Positions 1 through 8,957 are shown, counted from the first letter of the stretch. The stretch: 33,645 nt of DNA from Cytophagaceae bacterium (GCA_027487695.1 JAIYDB010000093.1:1-33645); one strand, 5' to 3'. Notes: generated by a model not told the origin, from the sequence alone. Program-made: numbers and translations.

Positions 1-1473
1 CGCAAATCGATCAAAACCTAATGGATAGGTTTGGCCTGTACGCGTTGAAAAATCGTTTCTTACAAAATCGCCATCGGCAACTACCAATACTTTGCCATTG
101 TAACCTTTTTCTTTAAACAGGGTACGTCTTTTGGCTTCTTCGTTTATTTTAAAGGTGAAAGAACTTTTAAATTCCCCTTCAAGCAAATAGGCTAGGGGTA
201 GGTTCTTTTTGTTGTATTGCTTTGGATTAGGTTCGTTACGTGCCTCGTTAAAGTTAACTCTTGCTGGCCCTGGCATAATTCTGCTATAAGGGCTAGTCAT
301 AAACATTTCAGTTTTCTTAATACCAGGTGTTTTTACAGTATCTATTGTAGAAGCAAAACGCAGATATAAGGCATCCATATTTTTTACAATTGGATGGTTA
401 CTGAAGTTATTGATTAACGGATAAAAGCCCCAAGGGATAAGTTGCGTATTCGGTCTATCACCTGCATAACCTACTACCATTGGAATAGCCGCAGAGTTAA
501 TATCCATTACCAAGTCTGAATTAAACCTTACGCCCCAATTAAAAAACAAATCGGTCAGGTTTAAATCATAAGGCAGTGCTAATGAACCTGATTCAGGATT
601 TATAGAATCAATATCCATTTTAACAGGATCAATAAAGAATAGGGCTTTACCTCCTTTAACTACATATTGGTCAATGATATACTTTTCAGCTTCAGTAAAG
701 AAGCTATCTGGTTTTGCGCAAATGATGGCATCATAGCCATCTAAGGTGGCTACTTCCTGAAGTTTTACTGGTTCTATTGCGTAATAGTCTTTTAGGGTAA
801 TACCCATATCGTAAAACTCGGTACCATTTAATTCACCATGCCCTTGCAGTACGCCAATTCTTGGAAGTTTTGTATTCGTAAGTCTTCTTATGGCTTGAGA
901 AAGTTCGTATTCTACCCCTTCAACCGACTGGTTCAGCCTAATTTCTGGTGGTGCAGCCTGATTACCTTTCAAAAAAGTAACGGCTATTTCAGCCCCGCCT
1001 GCGGTTGAAATAATTGCTCCTGGGAAAATGATTTTTTCAACACTTTGTCCATTTTCTTTGGTCTGCAAATTAGTAGGCTGTAAACCTCTTTTCGCTAGCT
1101 GATTAAAGTATTCATTACGGGTTTTAGCATCCGAATTAGCATTAGGGTTGGTGAACTTATACTGGATATTATCGCCAGCATAAACCCTAAACTCTTCTAA
1201 TTTTTCTCTGATGGTGGCCTGCAAACGCTCGAAACCCGCAGGAAACTCACCTTCCAAAAATACTTCTACATAAACTTCATTGTTCATTTTCTCAAGCATA
1301 GCTTGAGTGGCATCTGAAACGGTATATCGCTTATCTTCAGTTAAATCAATCCTAAAAAAGAATTGTTGGGCTATGATATTGATGAAGATAATAATGGCAA
1401 CGCCTCCTATAAACCATACGGTATCAGAAACGAATGAACCTTTTTGCTTGGGGTTGTTGTTCTGGTTTACCAT
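1..1473 (-). CDS. gldG: Gliding-motility ABC transporter component GldG (3' end beyond window)
   Basis: The reading frame is open from the ATG at 1473 to the window edge, 491 codons, so the C-terminus is missing. The product has one N-terminal membrane segment (about residues 18-38, after a short basic start) followed by a large extracytoplasmic domain. It contains RIDLTEDKRYTVS just after the membrane segment and IGVLQGHGEL further on, typical of the GldG / ABC-2 auxiliary family with a glutamine-amidotransferase-like fold. The family works with permease GldF and ATPase GldA in gliding Bacteroidota, and its transported substrate is not known. The start codon overlaps the gldF stop by 7 bases (ATGGTAA), so translation is probably coupled. 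The assignment rests on motif recognition and the gldF neighbour. Confidence 0.9.
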   Translation of the reverse strand, partial: MVNQNNNPKQKGSFVSDTVWFIGGVAIIIFINIIAQQFFFRIDLTEDKRYTVSDATQAMLEKMNNEVYVEVFLEGEFPAGFERLQATIREKLEEFRVYAGDNIQYKFTNPNANSDAKTRNEYFNQLAKRGLQPTNLQTKENGQSVEKIIFPGAIISTAGGAEIAVTFLKGNQAAPPEIRLNQSVEGVEYELSQAIRRLTNTKLPRIGVLQGHGELNGTEFYDMGITLKDYYAIEPVKLQEVATLDGYDAIICAKPDSFFTEAEKYIIDQYVVKGGKALFFIDPVKMDIDSINPESGSLALPYDLNLTDLFFNWGVRFNSDLVMDINSAAIPMVVGYAGDRPNTQLIPWGFYPLINNFSNHPIVKNMDALYLRFASTIDTVKTPGIKKTEMFMTSPYSRIMPGPARVNFNEARNEPNPKQYNKKNLPLAYLLEGEFKSSFTFKINEEAKRRTLFKEKGYNGKVLVVADGDFVRNDFSTRTGQTYPLGFDRFA

Positions 1474-2195
1474 CTGCGTGTATTCAAAGAAAGTTTAGTA
1501 GCCAATACCATTACAGTGATTACTGAAATGAAGTAAATAATATTCCGAGAGTCTATCAATCCCTTGCTCAATGCGCTATAATTATAGCTAATCCCAAATT
1601 TTAGGATTACTGAAGTTGCGCTACCCCAGATATCTATTGCTGCCAAGTAATCAATCCCTTGGTAAAAGGTGAACGACAAGAAAACGGCAATAATGAACGC
1701 TACAATCTGGTTATCGGCCAGAGAGGAAGAAAAAATGCCGATGCTGGCAAATACACCACCCAATAACAATACCCCTATATAACTACCGAAAATGCTCGGT
1801 AAGTCTAAATTACCTTTTGGTATACCCAACTGGTAAATTGTAAAAACATAAAATAACGTAGGGACAAGCGTTATAAATACCACCACCCACGATGCCAATA
1901 GCTTACCAATAATTATTTGAAAGGTAGAAACTGGCTTTGTGAAGAGTAATTCAAGCGTTCCTGTTTTCTTTTCTTCAGCAAAACTGCGCATGCAAATGGC
2001 AGGAATTAAGAATAAATAAACAAAAGGAGTAAGTTCAAAGAATGTCCTTAAATCGGCAAAGCCACTATCTAGTACATTTGTGCTCGGGTATATCCAAACA
2101 AACAAACCAATACCCACTAAGAATACTGGCATTACTATATAGGCTATGAGCGAACTCAAAAACCCATTTAACTCTTTCCTTAAAATGCTTAACAT
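1467..2195 (-). CDS. gldF: Gliding-motility ABC transporter permease GldF
   Basis: The 242-aa product is an ABC-2 type permease with about six hydrophobic segments. The cytoplasmic loop motif MRSFAEEKKTGTLELL followed by FTKPVS (about residues 69-91) is characteristic of this permease class. Family knowledge: GldF pairs with GldG and the ATPase GldA. No gldA is visible here, and it is usually encoded elsewhere. The length is normal for GldF. A very good Bacteroidota promoter lies 34 bases upstream, and gldG follows with a 7-base overlap, so the two form one transcript. The start is chosen because the protein begins MLSILRKEL, the usual amphipathic start of GldF. Confidence 0.92.
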   Translation of the reverse strand: MLSILRKELNGFLSSLIAYIVMPVFLVGIGLFVWIYPSTNVLDSGFADLRTFFELTPFVYLFLIPAICMRSFAEEKKTGTLELLFTKPVSTFQIIIGKLLASWVVVFITLVPTLFYVFTIYQLGIPKGNLDLPSIFGSYIGVLLLGGVFASIGIFSSSLADNQIVAFIIAVFLSFTFYQGIDYLAAIDIWGSATSVILKFGISYNYSALSKGLIDSRNIIYFISVITVMVLATKLSLNTRRW

Positions 2196-2229
2196 TTGTA
2201 AATAACTACGCTTTTGAAAATTCAGACTG

Positions 2230-2259
2230 CAAAAATAGAAAGTAGTGAGGCTTTATCAA
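2230..2259 (-). promoter_or_regulatory. Promoter of gldFG
   Basis: On the minus strand, TTG (2259-2257) is followed after exactly 19 bases by TATTTTTG (2237-2230). This matches the Bacteroidota consensus TTG / TAnnTTTG at both elements. The -7 element is 34 bases before the gldF ATG. It is the best promoter match in the window. Confidence 0.65.
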
Positions 2260-2327
2260 TACTTTATTACAGTTAGCAAAACCCAATCTCATCCTTAAAC
2301 GTTCTTAACTTAAATAAAATTTTAAGT

Positions 2328-3539
2328 ATGTTAACCAATAACCTAGATATAAACGAGTTCAACTACCCTTTACCTGCTGAACGAATTGCGCAATACCCAG
2401 TTTCGCCAAGAGATAGTAGCAAGCTATTAGTTTTTAACCACAACAGCATAGAACACAAGGTTTTTAATCAATTACCTGAACTTTTGCCAAGTAATTCGCT
2501 ATTGGTTTATAATGATACTAAGGTTATCCCCGCCAGGCTTTTATTAGAATCTGAAACGGGAGCCCATATTGAGGTATTGGTCCTTGAACCACACTTTATA
2601 AGTGAAATTCAGTTAGCACTGCAAACGCAAGCTTCAGTATCATATACTTGCATGGTGGGCAACAAAAAGAAATGGAAGGAAGAACAAACCCTCCATTTCA
2701 AACACCCTAATTTTGAGTTGAAACTCACTTGGCTAAATCGTGAAGAAAACGTGGTTAGCTTTAGTTGGGAGCCTGCCCATTTAGTTTTCGCTGAAATATT
2801 AGAGCAGATAGGGGCCATCCCTTTGCCGCCATATATGACTAGAGCTGCTGAAGAGGAAGATGCCGAGAACTACCAAACCATTTATGCTGCTGAAAATGGC
2901 GCTGTTGCCGCCCCAACTGCGGGGTTACATTTTACTGAAAATGTATTTGATGCTATTAGAGCTAAAGGCATAAAAGAGCTTTCTGTAACCTTGCACGTGG
3001 GCGCTGGTACCTTCTTGCCAGTAAAAACTGATAATGCCCTCGCGCATACAATGCATGGTGAACAAATTGTGGTAACTGCTGAGGCAATAAGACGGCTGAT
3101 TGCACATAACGGACCTATAGTTGCTGTGGGTACTACATCGGTTCGTACTTTGGAATCGCTTTTTTGGCTTGGCGTTCAGGTGGCTACTAAAGGAACTCTT
3201 GATAAAGTTTATGTTCACCAGTTTGAGCCTTATGAAACTGAATCAATGCTTTCACGAAAAGAAGCCTTAGGTCAGCTTTTAGGTTGGATGGAAAGCAATA
3301 ACCTTAAAACCTTAATTGGCGAAACGCAGGTTATGATAATACCAGGTTATCAATACCGAATGATTGATGCGTTGATAACCAATTTCCACCAACCAGCATC
3401 TACGCTTATGTTACTGGTTTCAGCCTTCATAGGTGAGCATTGGAAAAGAGTTTATGAAAGTGCCTTAGCGAATGACTACCGCTTTTTAAGTTATGGCGAT
3501 AGTTCCTTGCTTATTCCTAAACCTTTCGACGCCATATAA
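2328..3539 (+). CDS. QueA-like S-adenosylmethionine:tRNA ribosyltransferase-isomerase (long paralogue)
   Basis: The 403-aa protein has the full set of QueA motifs: NDTKVIPARL (62-71), IPLPPYMTR (about 164-172), APTAGLHF (195-202), TLHVGAGTF (221-229), GTTSVRTLES (268-277), ITNFHQPAST (350-359) and YRFLSYGD near the end. QueA transfers ribose from S-adenosylmethionine to preQ1 in tRNA, giving epoxyqueuosine. It is longer than ordinary QueA (about 340-360 aa). The extra length lies mostly between residues 278 and 335, and the segment at 90-150 is unlike the other copy. A second, shorter QueA is encoded at 7842-8906 and QueG between them. It is divergent from gldF and overlaps the 3' end of batD by 23 bases. 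Family membership is sure. Whether this copy makes queuosine or has another role is open. Confidence 0.88.
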   Translation: MLTNNLDINEFNYPLPAERIAQYPVSPRDSSKLLVFNHNSIEHKVFNQLPELLPSNSLLVYNDTKVIPARLLLESETGAHIEVLVLEPHFISEIQLALQTQASVSYTCMVGNKKKWKEEQTLHFKHPNFELKLTWLNREENVVSFSWEPAHLVFAEILEQIGAIPLPPYMTRAAEEEDAENYQTIYAAENGAVAAPTAGLHFTENVFDAIRAKGIKELSVTLHVGAGTFLPVKTDNALAHTMHGEQIVVTAEAIRRLIAHNGPIVAVGTTSVRTLESLFWLGVQVATKGTLDKVYVHQFEPYETESMLSRKEALGQLLGWMESNNLKTLIGETQVMIIPGYQYRMIDALITNFHQPASTLMLLVSAFIGEHWKRVYESALANDYRFLSYGDSSLLIPKPFDAI

Positions 3540-4959
3540 TGGCTACAATACCTAATGCCAATATTAAAGATAAAGCGATATTGAAATAGTAACGATGGTT
3601 GTTTTCTTCAAAAAGCGCAGTTTTCTCAGATGAAGCTAAGGCTATGTTCTCAGAATACCAGTCGGTAATGGTGGCCTTGGTTAGTGTCTTCTGAATGGTA
3701 GGACCATTAGCAAACAAGGTGTACTCAGAAAACAATGTATCGTAAACCCCACGATTAGGACTAAAGTAAACAAAGCTAAAAAACTGAGCTAGTTTAAACG
3801 TATCGGCTTTAAGGGGCACTATCTCGTAAGTGAATTTCTTACGGACCCTTAAAGCCGATTCACTTTTATTGATAGCCTGCGAAATTCTTGGTGGAAAAAC
3901 ATCTAATAAATCACTTTCAAGTGTAGCAGGTGGCTGCATACTACCTTGGTAACCATTACCAGCCACCTCAAATTCATATCTGATACTTTGTCCAGTAACT
4001 GCCTTATTTCTTGCAATAGCCTCTTTTAAGGTAAATTCACCAACAGGAACTACCGCCATTAATGGATGCTTTGGCAAAGGTTTTACAAAAATTCGCTGAG
4101 CTGGTGCATTAAACGTTTCTATGGTTTCTTTTGTCTTTACTCCAAAAGGACCTGGTTTATTAGTTTCCTTTAATACAGAAAACTGCATAGCAACAGGGCG
4201 TAAATCAATAGGCTTATCGTTAAAAGGATAAAATGCCGATTGGTAAATTTTGTATTCAGTATATCGCTTTTTATTGAGTGTTATTTTCCTAGTTTGTACC
4301 TCACTCAACTGAAAATCGGTTTCCCAACACGAGGTAGTTCTGAAGGCAGCAATAATCTTAGGTATTTGCTCAGTTAGTTTATAAAACTGAACCTCATTTT
4401 GGTAGTTATCTGGCAAGTAAAAACAGAGCTTTACTATTACTCCTTCTCCTTGATAAATCGCCTTTTTACTAGGAATAATCTGTAAAAAAGGCTTATTCTT
4501 ATTGGTATTTACCAACTCCAAAAGTTCATCGTCAGGTTCTGTATTAGTTTCCTCAATCTCCCTTTCAGGCACGTTAGAACTTATTGCTGGCGAAACTGTA
4601 ATAGTTACCCCATTAATCTTTTTAGACTTTCCGTTAACAGAAAAATTAAAGGCAGGAACTGTGAATCTGCCCTCTCTTATTGGGGCATAAGTTTGTTCAA
4701 TCACTATAACCTCGTAGCCTTCAGGGTCTTCTTCATTAACTGTATTAGTTGTAGTTATACTTTTCTTGAAGAATCCTTGTATTTCAGGAAAGCCACTATA
4801 ATTCTTTACTTCAGCACCTGTAACCTTTATTGCAATAGCAAAAGATCCGTTTAGAGGTACGTTAGCATTTTTTAAATCGGCGCTTATTTCTTGGGCACTC
4901 AACTGGAATACCCAAAAGAACAAAACCAATAAAAATAAGATATTTCTAAGTTTAAACAT
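3517..4959 (-). CDS. batD: BatD-like protein (aerotolerance family)
   Basis: The 480-aa product has a signal peptide (FLLVLFFWVFQLSA, then QE), beta-rich immunoglobulin-like repeats including an early SADLKNANVPLNGSFAI segment, and one C-terminal membrane helix (about 455-475) ending in the basic stop RRKV. This is the layout of BatD, the membrane-anchored member of the Bat proteins, which normally act with the von Willebrand-domain proteins BatA and BatB and the MoxR ATPase. It is somewhat shorter than the BatD proteins I remember (about 590 aa). No other bat gene is nearby, so this is either a solitary BatD or a BatD-like paralogue. Its 3' end overlaps the convergent QueA-like gene by 23 bases. 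A promoter is proposed just upstream. Confidence 0.8.
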   Translation of the reverse strand: MFKLRNILFLLVLFFWVFQLSAQEISADLKNANVPLNGSFAIAIKVTGAEVKNYSGFPEIQGFFKKSITTTNTVNEEDPEGYEVIVIEQTYAPIREGRFTVPAFNFSVNGKSKKINGVTITVSPAISSNVPEREIEETNTEPDDELLELVNTNKNKPFLQIIPSKKAIYQGEGVIVKLCFYLPDNYQNEVQFYKLTEQIPKIIAAFRTTSCWETDFQLSEVQTRKITLNKKRYTEYKIYQSAFYPFNDKPIDLRPVAMQFSVLKETNKPGPFGVKTKETIETFNAPAQRIFVKPLPKHPLMAVVPVGEFTLKEAIARNKAVTGQSIRYEFEVAGNGYQGSMQPPATLESDLLDVFPPRISQAINKSESALRVRKKFTYEIVPLKADTFKLAQFFSFVYFSPNRGVYDTLFSEYTLFANGPTIQKTLTKATITDWYSENIALASSEKTALFEENNHRYYFNIALSLILALGIVAIIWRRKV

Positions 4960-4985
4960 TAAATATTCTATCGATTAGAGATTTT

Positions 4986-5018
4986 CAAAATTAAATTCTG
5001 AAAATAATTTTTCATCAA
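4986..5018 (-). promoter_or_regulatory. Probable promoter of batD
   Basis: On the minus strand, TTG (5018-5016) is followed after 22 bases by TAATTTTG (4993-4986), which fits the Bacteroidota TTG / TAnnTTTG pattern. The -7 element lies 26 bases before the batD ATG. It sits in the 233-base gap between queG and batD, where I see no other gene. Confidence 0.45.
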
Positions 5019-5192
5019 ATTGATATTTTTTCTTAGGTAATCAATTTTCTTACCTATATTCGCATTGTAAAGGTAGCTATAAAGGTATTGATACCATCCG
5101 TTATATGTTTACTTTATGCATTTGACTAGGGTAAATCAAATTATTTAGTCTGCTTTTCAGTCGATTTTCGCCACTTTAATTCTGCTGCGTTT

Positions 5193-6140
5193 TTAGGAAA
5201 ATTTTAGAAATCGGAGGGTTTGCAGAAATCCCTCCGATTTTTTTCGTTTCAAGGGACTATTTTTGAACACCTTCGCAAAGGTTTCTTGAGTAAATTCTTC
5301 AAAACCATTAGCTTGTAAGGCTTTAAGTTCAGCACTTAAAAGAAAATGCGGCTCGTTATGGGGTTTACTAAACCTATTCCACGGACATACATCTTGACAG
5401 ATATCGCAGCCGAATGCCCAGTTTTTGAATTTACCTGTCCATTCAGAAGGTATTTCCTCTTTAAGTTCAATGGTAAAATACGAAATACACTTGCTCCCAT
5501 CAACTACATAAGGTGCTACTATTGCATCGGTGGGACAATCATCTATACAACGGGTACAAGTACCGCAATAATCTTTAATAGGTCCGTCGGGTACTAAGGG
5601 CAAATCAATGATAAGTTCAGCAATAAAAAAGAAGCTGCCGTTACCTTTATTGATAAGGTTGGTATGCTTACCCATCCAGCCAAGACCAGATTTAGCCGCC
5701 CAAACTTTATCCATTACGGGTGCACTATCTACAAAGGCGCGACCGTTTATTTCGCCAATTGTTTCCTGAATACGACTGTAAAATTGGTGGAGCTTATCTT
5801 TGATTACTAAATGATAATCAGTAGCATAGGCATACTTACTTATTTTGATAGCACCTTCTGTTTCATCAAGCTTTTCTTCAGGGTAATAATTGTAAAGCAA
5901 AGAAATAACTGACTTCGCACTATCAACTAATAGCCTAGGGTCTAACCGCTTATCGAAATGATTAGCCATATAACCCATTTGCCCGTGGTAATTTTTATTG
6001 AGCCAAGCTTCCAATTTAGGAGCTTCCTCTTCTAAAAAATCAGCTTTGGAAATACCCACAAAATCAAAACCCAACTCCTTGGCTATTGCTTTTACCTGGG
6101 CGGTATGCTTTTCAAGGAGAAGGGTTTGGGAATTTACCAT
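5193..6140 (-). CDS. queG: Epoxyqueuosine reductase QueG
   Basis: The 315-aa cytoplasmic iron-sulfur, cobalamin-dependent enzyme carries out the last step of queuosine synthesis, reducing epoxyqueuosine to queuosine in tRNA. Two [4Fe-4S] sites are visible: [12 protein letters not shown] (Cys192, 195, 198, 202) and [11 protein letters not shown] (Cys245, 248, 252), with Cys218 between them. VDSAPVMDK supplies the conserved Asp138 and is followed by the [15 protein letters not shown] motif. The C-terminal PLKRKKSEG...LRF segment is also typical. The start lies 14 bases after the guaB stop, so co-transcription with guaB is likely. The last codons contain an 11-base inverted repeat (5208-5240). 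The enzyme acts directly after QueA, two homologues of which flank this gene. Confidence 0.95.
   Translation of the reverse strand: MVNSQTLLLEKHTAQVKAIAKELGFDFVGISKADFLEEEAPKLEAWLNKNYHGQMGYMANHFDKRLDPRLLVDSAKSVISLLYNYYPEEKLDETEGAIKISKYAYATDYHLVIKDKLHQFYSRIQETIGEINGRAFVDSAPVMDKVWAAKSGLGWMGKHTNLINKGNGSFFFIAELIIDLPLVPDGPIKDYCGTCTRCIDDCPTDAIVAPYVVDGSKCISYFTIELKEEIPSEWTGKFKNWAFGCDICQDVCPWNRFSKPHNEPHFLLSAELKALQANGFEEFTQETFAKVFKNSPLKRKKSEGFLQTLRFLKFS
5208..5240. repeat. Perfect 11-base inverted repeat within the 3' coding end of queG
   Basis: AAATCGGAGGG (5208-5218) and CCCTCCGATTT (5230-5240) are perfect reverse complements around an 11-base loop. On the plus strand the second arm runs into a T-tract (5238-5244), like an intrinsic terminator for plus-strand transcripts. 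On the queG strand the arm is followed only by CTAAAATTTTCC, a poor U-tract. The repeat encodes the conserved queG C-terminus. Confidence 0.7.
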
Positions 6141-6154
6141 ACGGTAATTGCTAA

Positions 6155-7624
6155 CTACTTAGTGCTGTAGTTTGGTGCTTCCTTAGTGATGGTAATATCG
6201 TGAGGGTGGCTTTCACGTACCCCAGCCGAAGTTATTTTCACAAAAGAGGCTCTTTGCAAAGTAGGAATATCTGGTGCACCCACATAACCCATACCTGCGT
6301 GTAAGCCACCAACTAATTGATATAACACTTCTGTAGCTTTTCCTTTAAATGGAACTCTACCAACTATACCTTCAGGTACTAATTTTTTGGCAGTAGTAGT
6401 ATCAGTCTGGAAGTAACGGTCTTTAGAGCCATCTTCCATGGCTTCTACCGATCCCATACCACGGTAAGTTTTATATTTTCTGCCTTCGGCTAAGATAATT
6501 TCGCCTGGCGCTTCTTCAGTACCCGCTAATAATGAACCTATCATTACTGTGTTAGCGCCAGCTGCTAATGCCTTTACAACATCACCAGAAAAGCGAATAC
6601 CACCATCTGCAATAATAGGAACTCCAGTACCAGCAACGCCATCAACTGCTTCTAAAACTGCTGAAAGTTGTGGCACTCCTATACCTGCAATAATACGTGT
6701 AGTACAAATAGAACCTGGCCCTACCCCTACTTTAATGCCATCAGCCCCTGCTTCGGCTAAAACTCTGGCAGCTTCTTTTGTGGCTACGTTACCTACTAAA
6801 ACATCTAGTTTAGGATAGCGCTCTTTTACTTTTTTAAGTCCTTCAATTACGCCTTTGCTGTGACCGTGAGCGGTATCAATGCTAACCACATCTACGCCAG
6901 CTTGAACCAGAGCATCAACTCTTGGCAATAAATCAGCAGTTATACCTAAGGCTGCACCAACTCTTAAACGTCCGTAAGAATCTTTGCAAGCATTAGGGTT
7001 GTATTTACGCTTTTGAATATCCTTGTAAGTAATAAGCCCCATCAATCTGCCATCTTCAGAAACGATAGGTAGCTTTTCAATTTTGTGCTTTTGCAAAATG
7101 GCTTCCCCTTCTTCAAGGTTTATCCCTTCAGGGGCAGTGATTAGGTTATCGCGAGTCATTATCTCGCTCACCTTTTTATTCATATCGTTTTCAAAACGAA
7201 GATCGCGATTGGTAATAATCCCTCTCAGTTTACCATCTTCCCCAACAATAGGAATACCCCCAATTTTGAACTCACGCATAATACTTTCTGCTTGTTCAAT
7301 AGAGGCATCTTCACGAAGGGTAACGGGATCCATAATCATTCCGCTTTCGCTACGTTTTACCTTACGTACTTGTTCGGCTTGTTGGGCAATACTCATATTC
7401 TTATGAATAATTCCAATACCACCTTCCTGAGCCATGGCAATAGCCATTTCATACTCAGTTACAGTATCCATTGCAGCGGATAAAAGCGGGATGTTAAGAC
7501 GGATATTTTTGGTAAGCCACGTTCCGCAATTAGTATCTTTAGGAAGAAACTCAGAATAGGCAGGGAGTAGGAGCACATCATCATAGGTGAGTGCTTCAAA
7601 AAGGATACGTGGATGGTTGCGCAT
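6155..7624 (-). CDS. guaB: Inosine-5'-monophosphate dehydrogenase
   Basis: The 489-aa protein oxidises IMP to XMP with NAD+, the committed step of GMP synthesis. The catalytic loop is GPGSICTTR with Cys307. The substrate-binding segment SIDTAHGHS (about 248-256) and the flap RGMGS are present. Two CBS domains are inserted in the TIM barrel at about residues 98-150 and 157-206, the standard IMPDH arrangement, and the length is normal. It is the first gene of a likely two-gene unit with queG 14 bases downstream. A TAnnTTTG element lies 30 bases upstream. It is divergent from queA across a 217-base gap in which I see no gene. Confidence 0.97.
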   Translation of the reverse strand: MRNHPRILFEALTYDDVLLLPAYSEFLPKDTNCGTWLTKNIRLNIPLLSAAMDTVTEYEMAIAMAQEGGIGIIHKNMSIAQQAEQVRKVKRSESGMIMDPVTLREDASIEQAESIMREFKIGGIPIVGEDGKLRGIITNRDLRFENDMNKKVSEIMTRDNLITAPEGINLEEGEAILQKHKIEKLPIVSEDGRLMGLITYKDIQKRKYNPNACKDSYGRLRVGAALGITADLLPRVDALVQAGVDVVSIDTAHGHSKGVIEGLKKVKERYPKLDVLVGNVATKEAARVLAEAGADGIKVGVGPGSICTTRIIAGIGVPQLSAVLEAVDGVAGTGVPIIADGGIRFSGDVVKALAAGANTVMIGSLLAGTEEAPGEIILAEGRKYKTYRGMGSVEAMEDGSKDRYFQTDTTTAKKLVPEGIVGRVPFKGKATEVLYQLVGGLHAGMGYVGAPDIPTLQRASFVKITSAGVRESHPHDITITKEAPNYSTK

Positions 7625-7654
7625 AGCAAATAAACAGGCTATTTATTTGCGGTA

Positions 7655-7662
7655 CAAATTTA
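7655..7662 (-). promoter_or_regulatory. Candidate -7 element of guaB-queG
   Basis: The minus strand reads TAAATTTG, a full match to TAnnTTTG, ending 30 bases before the guaB ATG. I do not find a TTG at the expected distance upstream, so only the proximal element is supported. Confidence 0.4.
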
Positions 7663-7768
7663 GGACTATTTTTGGCTTTATGAAGGTATTGGTAATTATT
7701 AGTTATATCTCATTGAAAATGAGCATTATATAAAATAAACCTTGACCTCCGCTCCTGTTTATTGTATA

Positions 7769-7797
7769 TTGGGAAAATAGGGAAGAGCTGCACTTTG
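7769..7797 (+). promoter_or_regulatory. Weak candidate promoter of queA
   Basis: TTG (7769-7771) is followed after 18 bases by GCACTTTG (7790-7797), which keeps TTTG but has GC in place of TA. It lies 44 bases before the queA ATG. Similar GCAnTTTG variants precede the peptide transporter and the broken Spy-like gene. No preQ1 riboswitch is seen in this leader. Confidence 0.28.
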
Positions 7798-7841
7798 TAA
7801 TTCTCCTTGTTCAATAGCTCTTAAAAGTAATATAAAAGCGA

Positions 7842-8906
7842 ATGAAGCTTTCTGAATTTAAGTTCGATTTACCATCTGAACTAATTGCACAGCATCCTGC
7901 TCACAACCGTGACGAATCCAGACTTTTGGTTTTGCATAAGGATACCGGTAAAATAGAACATAAAGTATTTAAAGAAATAACACAATACTTTACTGATGGC
8001 GATGTGCTGGTATCTAATAATACCAAGGTATTTCCAGCAAGGCTTATTGGCAAAAAGGATAAGGCCCTAAATGATAAAAATCCTGCCGCAATTATTGAAG
8101 TATTCTTATTGCGTGAATTGAACAGACAAGAGCGTTTATGGGATGTTTTGGTGGATCCTGCCCGTAAAATAAGAGTAGGTAACAAACTTATTTTTGGCGA
8201 CGATTTACTTGTTGCTGAAGTTATTGATAACACCACAAACCGTGGCAGAACTATCAAATTCGACTTCAAAGGCGATTTAGATGAGTTCTATAAAATTATC
8301 CATACCCTTGGCGAAACCCCAATCCCTCGTGAATTGGGTAGGGAAGTGGAACCAGAAGATGAAAAGCGTTATCAAACTATTTTTGCCGAACATATAGGTG
8401 CTGTAGCTGCTCCAACAGCAGGTTTACACTTTACTATTCAGCTAATTAAGCGTTTGCAATTAAAAAATGTAAACATTCATCCAATTACCTTGCACGTAGG
8501 TTTGGGTACGTTCAGATCGGTGGAAGTAGAAGACCTTACCAAACATAAAACTGATAGCGAAAGCTATAAAATACCAGTTGAAACTGCCAAAGCTGTAAAC
8601 GTAGCCTTAGATTCTAAGAAGCGAGTTTGTGCGGTAGGTACTACAGTTTTAAAGACTATTGAAAGCAGTGTAACTGCTAGCAGTCACCTTAAAGAAAGCG
8701 AAGGCTGGACCGATAAGTTCATTTTCCCTCCATACGACTTTAAAGTAGTAAACTCTTTGATAACCAACTTACACTTACCAGAAAGCACTTTACTTATGAT
8801 GGCTTGTGCCTTTGGAGGTTATGAAAACGTAATGAATGCTTATAAAGTAGCCATTGAAGAAAAATACCGCTTCTATACCTATGGCGATGCGATGCTTATT
8901 ATTTAA
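7842..8906 (+). CDS. queA: S-adenosylmethionine:tRNA ribosyltransferase-isomerase QueA
   Basis: The 354-aa protein has the usual QueA length and motif order: [20 protein letters not shown] (10-29), [10 protein letters not shown] (59-68), APTAGLHF (190-197), TLHVGLGTF (216-224), [10 protein letters not shown] (307-316) and [13 protein letters not shown] at the end. The stretch [13 protein letters not shown] (99-111) is typical of the Bacteroidota QueA form, so this is the more likely housekeeping copy. QueA makes epoxyqueuosine from preQ1-tRNA and S-adenosylmethionine, and QueG follows in the pathway. Some family positions differ from the consensus I remember: [10 protein letters not shown] (266-275) where GTTS-x-R is usual, and IPRELGRE where IPxYIxR is usual. 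The first QueA-like protein keeps the usual residues at these places. Confidence 0.92.
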   Translation: MKLSEFKFDLPSELIAQHPAHNRDESRLLVLHKDTGKIEHKVFKEITQYFTDGDVLVSNNTKVFPARLIGKKDKALNDKNPAAIIEVFLLRELNRQERLWDVLVDPARKIRVGNKLIFGDDLLVAEVIDNTTNRGRTIKFDFKGDLDEFYKIIHTLGETPIPRELGREVEPEDEKRYQTIFAEHIGAVAAPTAGLHFTIQLIKRLQLKNVNIHPITLHVGLGTFRSVEVEDLTKHKTDSESYKIPVETAKAVNVALDSKKRVCAVGTTVLKTIESSVTASSHLKESEGWTDKFIFPPYDFKVVNSLITNLHLPESTLLMMACAFGGYENVMNAYKVAIEEKYRFYTYGDAMLII

Positions 8907-8927
8907 GCAAGTACAGCTTTAGTTTCT

Positions 8928-8935
8928 TATATTTG
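8928..8935 (+). promoter_or_regulatory. Candidate -7 element of the DUF2807-type lipoprotein gene
   Basis: TATATTTG matches TAnnTTTG fully. It lies in the short gap after queA, 22 bases before the ATG at 8958, and suggests separate transcription. No convincing TTG element is seen upstream. Confidence 0.4.
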
Positions 8936-8957
8936 GGCATAACCTATTTTCTAATCC

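Noticed and set aside
1307-1498. Plus-strand frame opposite gldG and similar frames opposite guaB, lpxC, lpxA and others
   Set aside because: They are complementary to well-supported genes, lack recognisable domains and follow the third-position bias of the real gene.
4960-5192. A small gene in the gap between queG and batD
   Set aside because: No frame of useful length with a plausible start is visible. The gap is explained by the batD leader and promoter.
5208-5244. Inverted repeat as the terminator of queG
   Set aside because: The T-tract follows the stem on the plus strand, not on the queG strand, and the repeat is inside the coding sequence before the stop codon.
7625-7841. Possible preQ1 riboswitch or other RNA leader before queA
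   Set aside because: No stable H-type pseudoknot-like arrangement or preQ1-type C-rich loop is visible. Only a weak promoter can be proposed in this 217-base gap.
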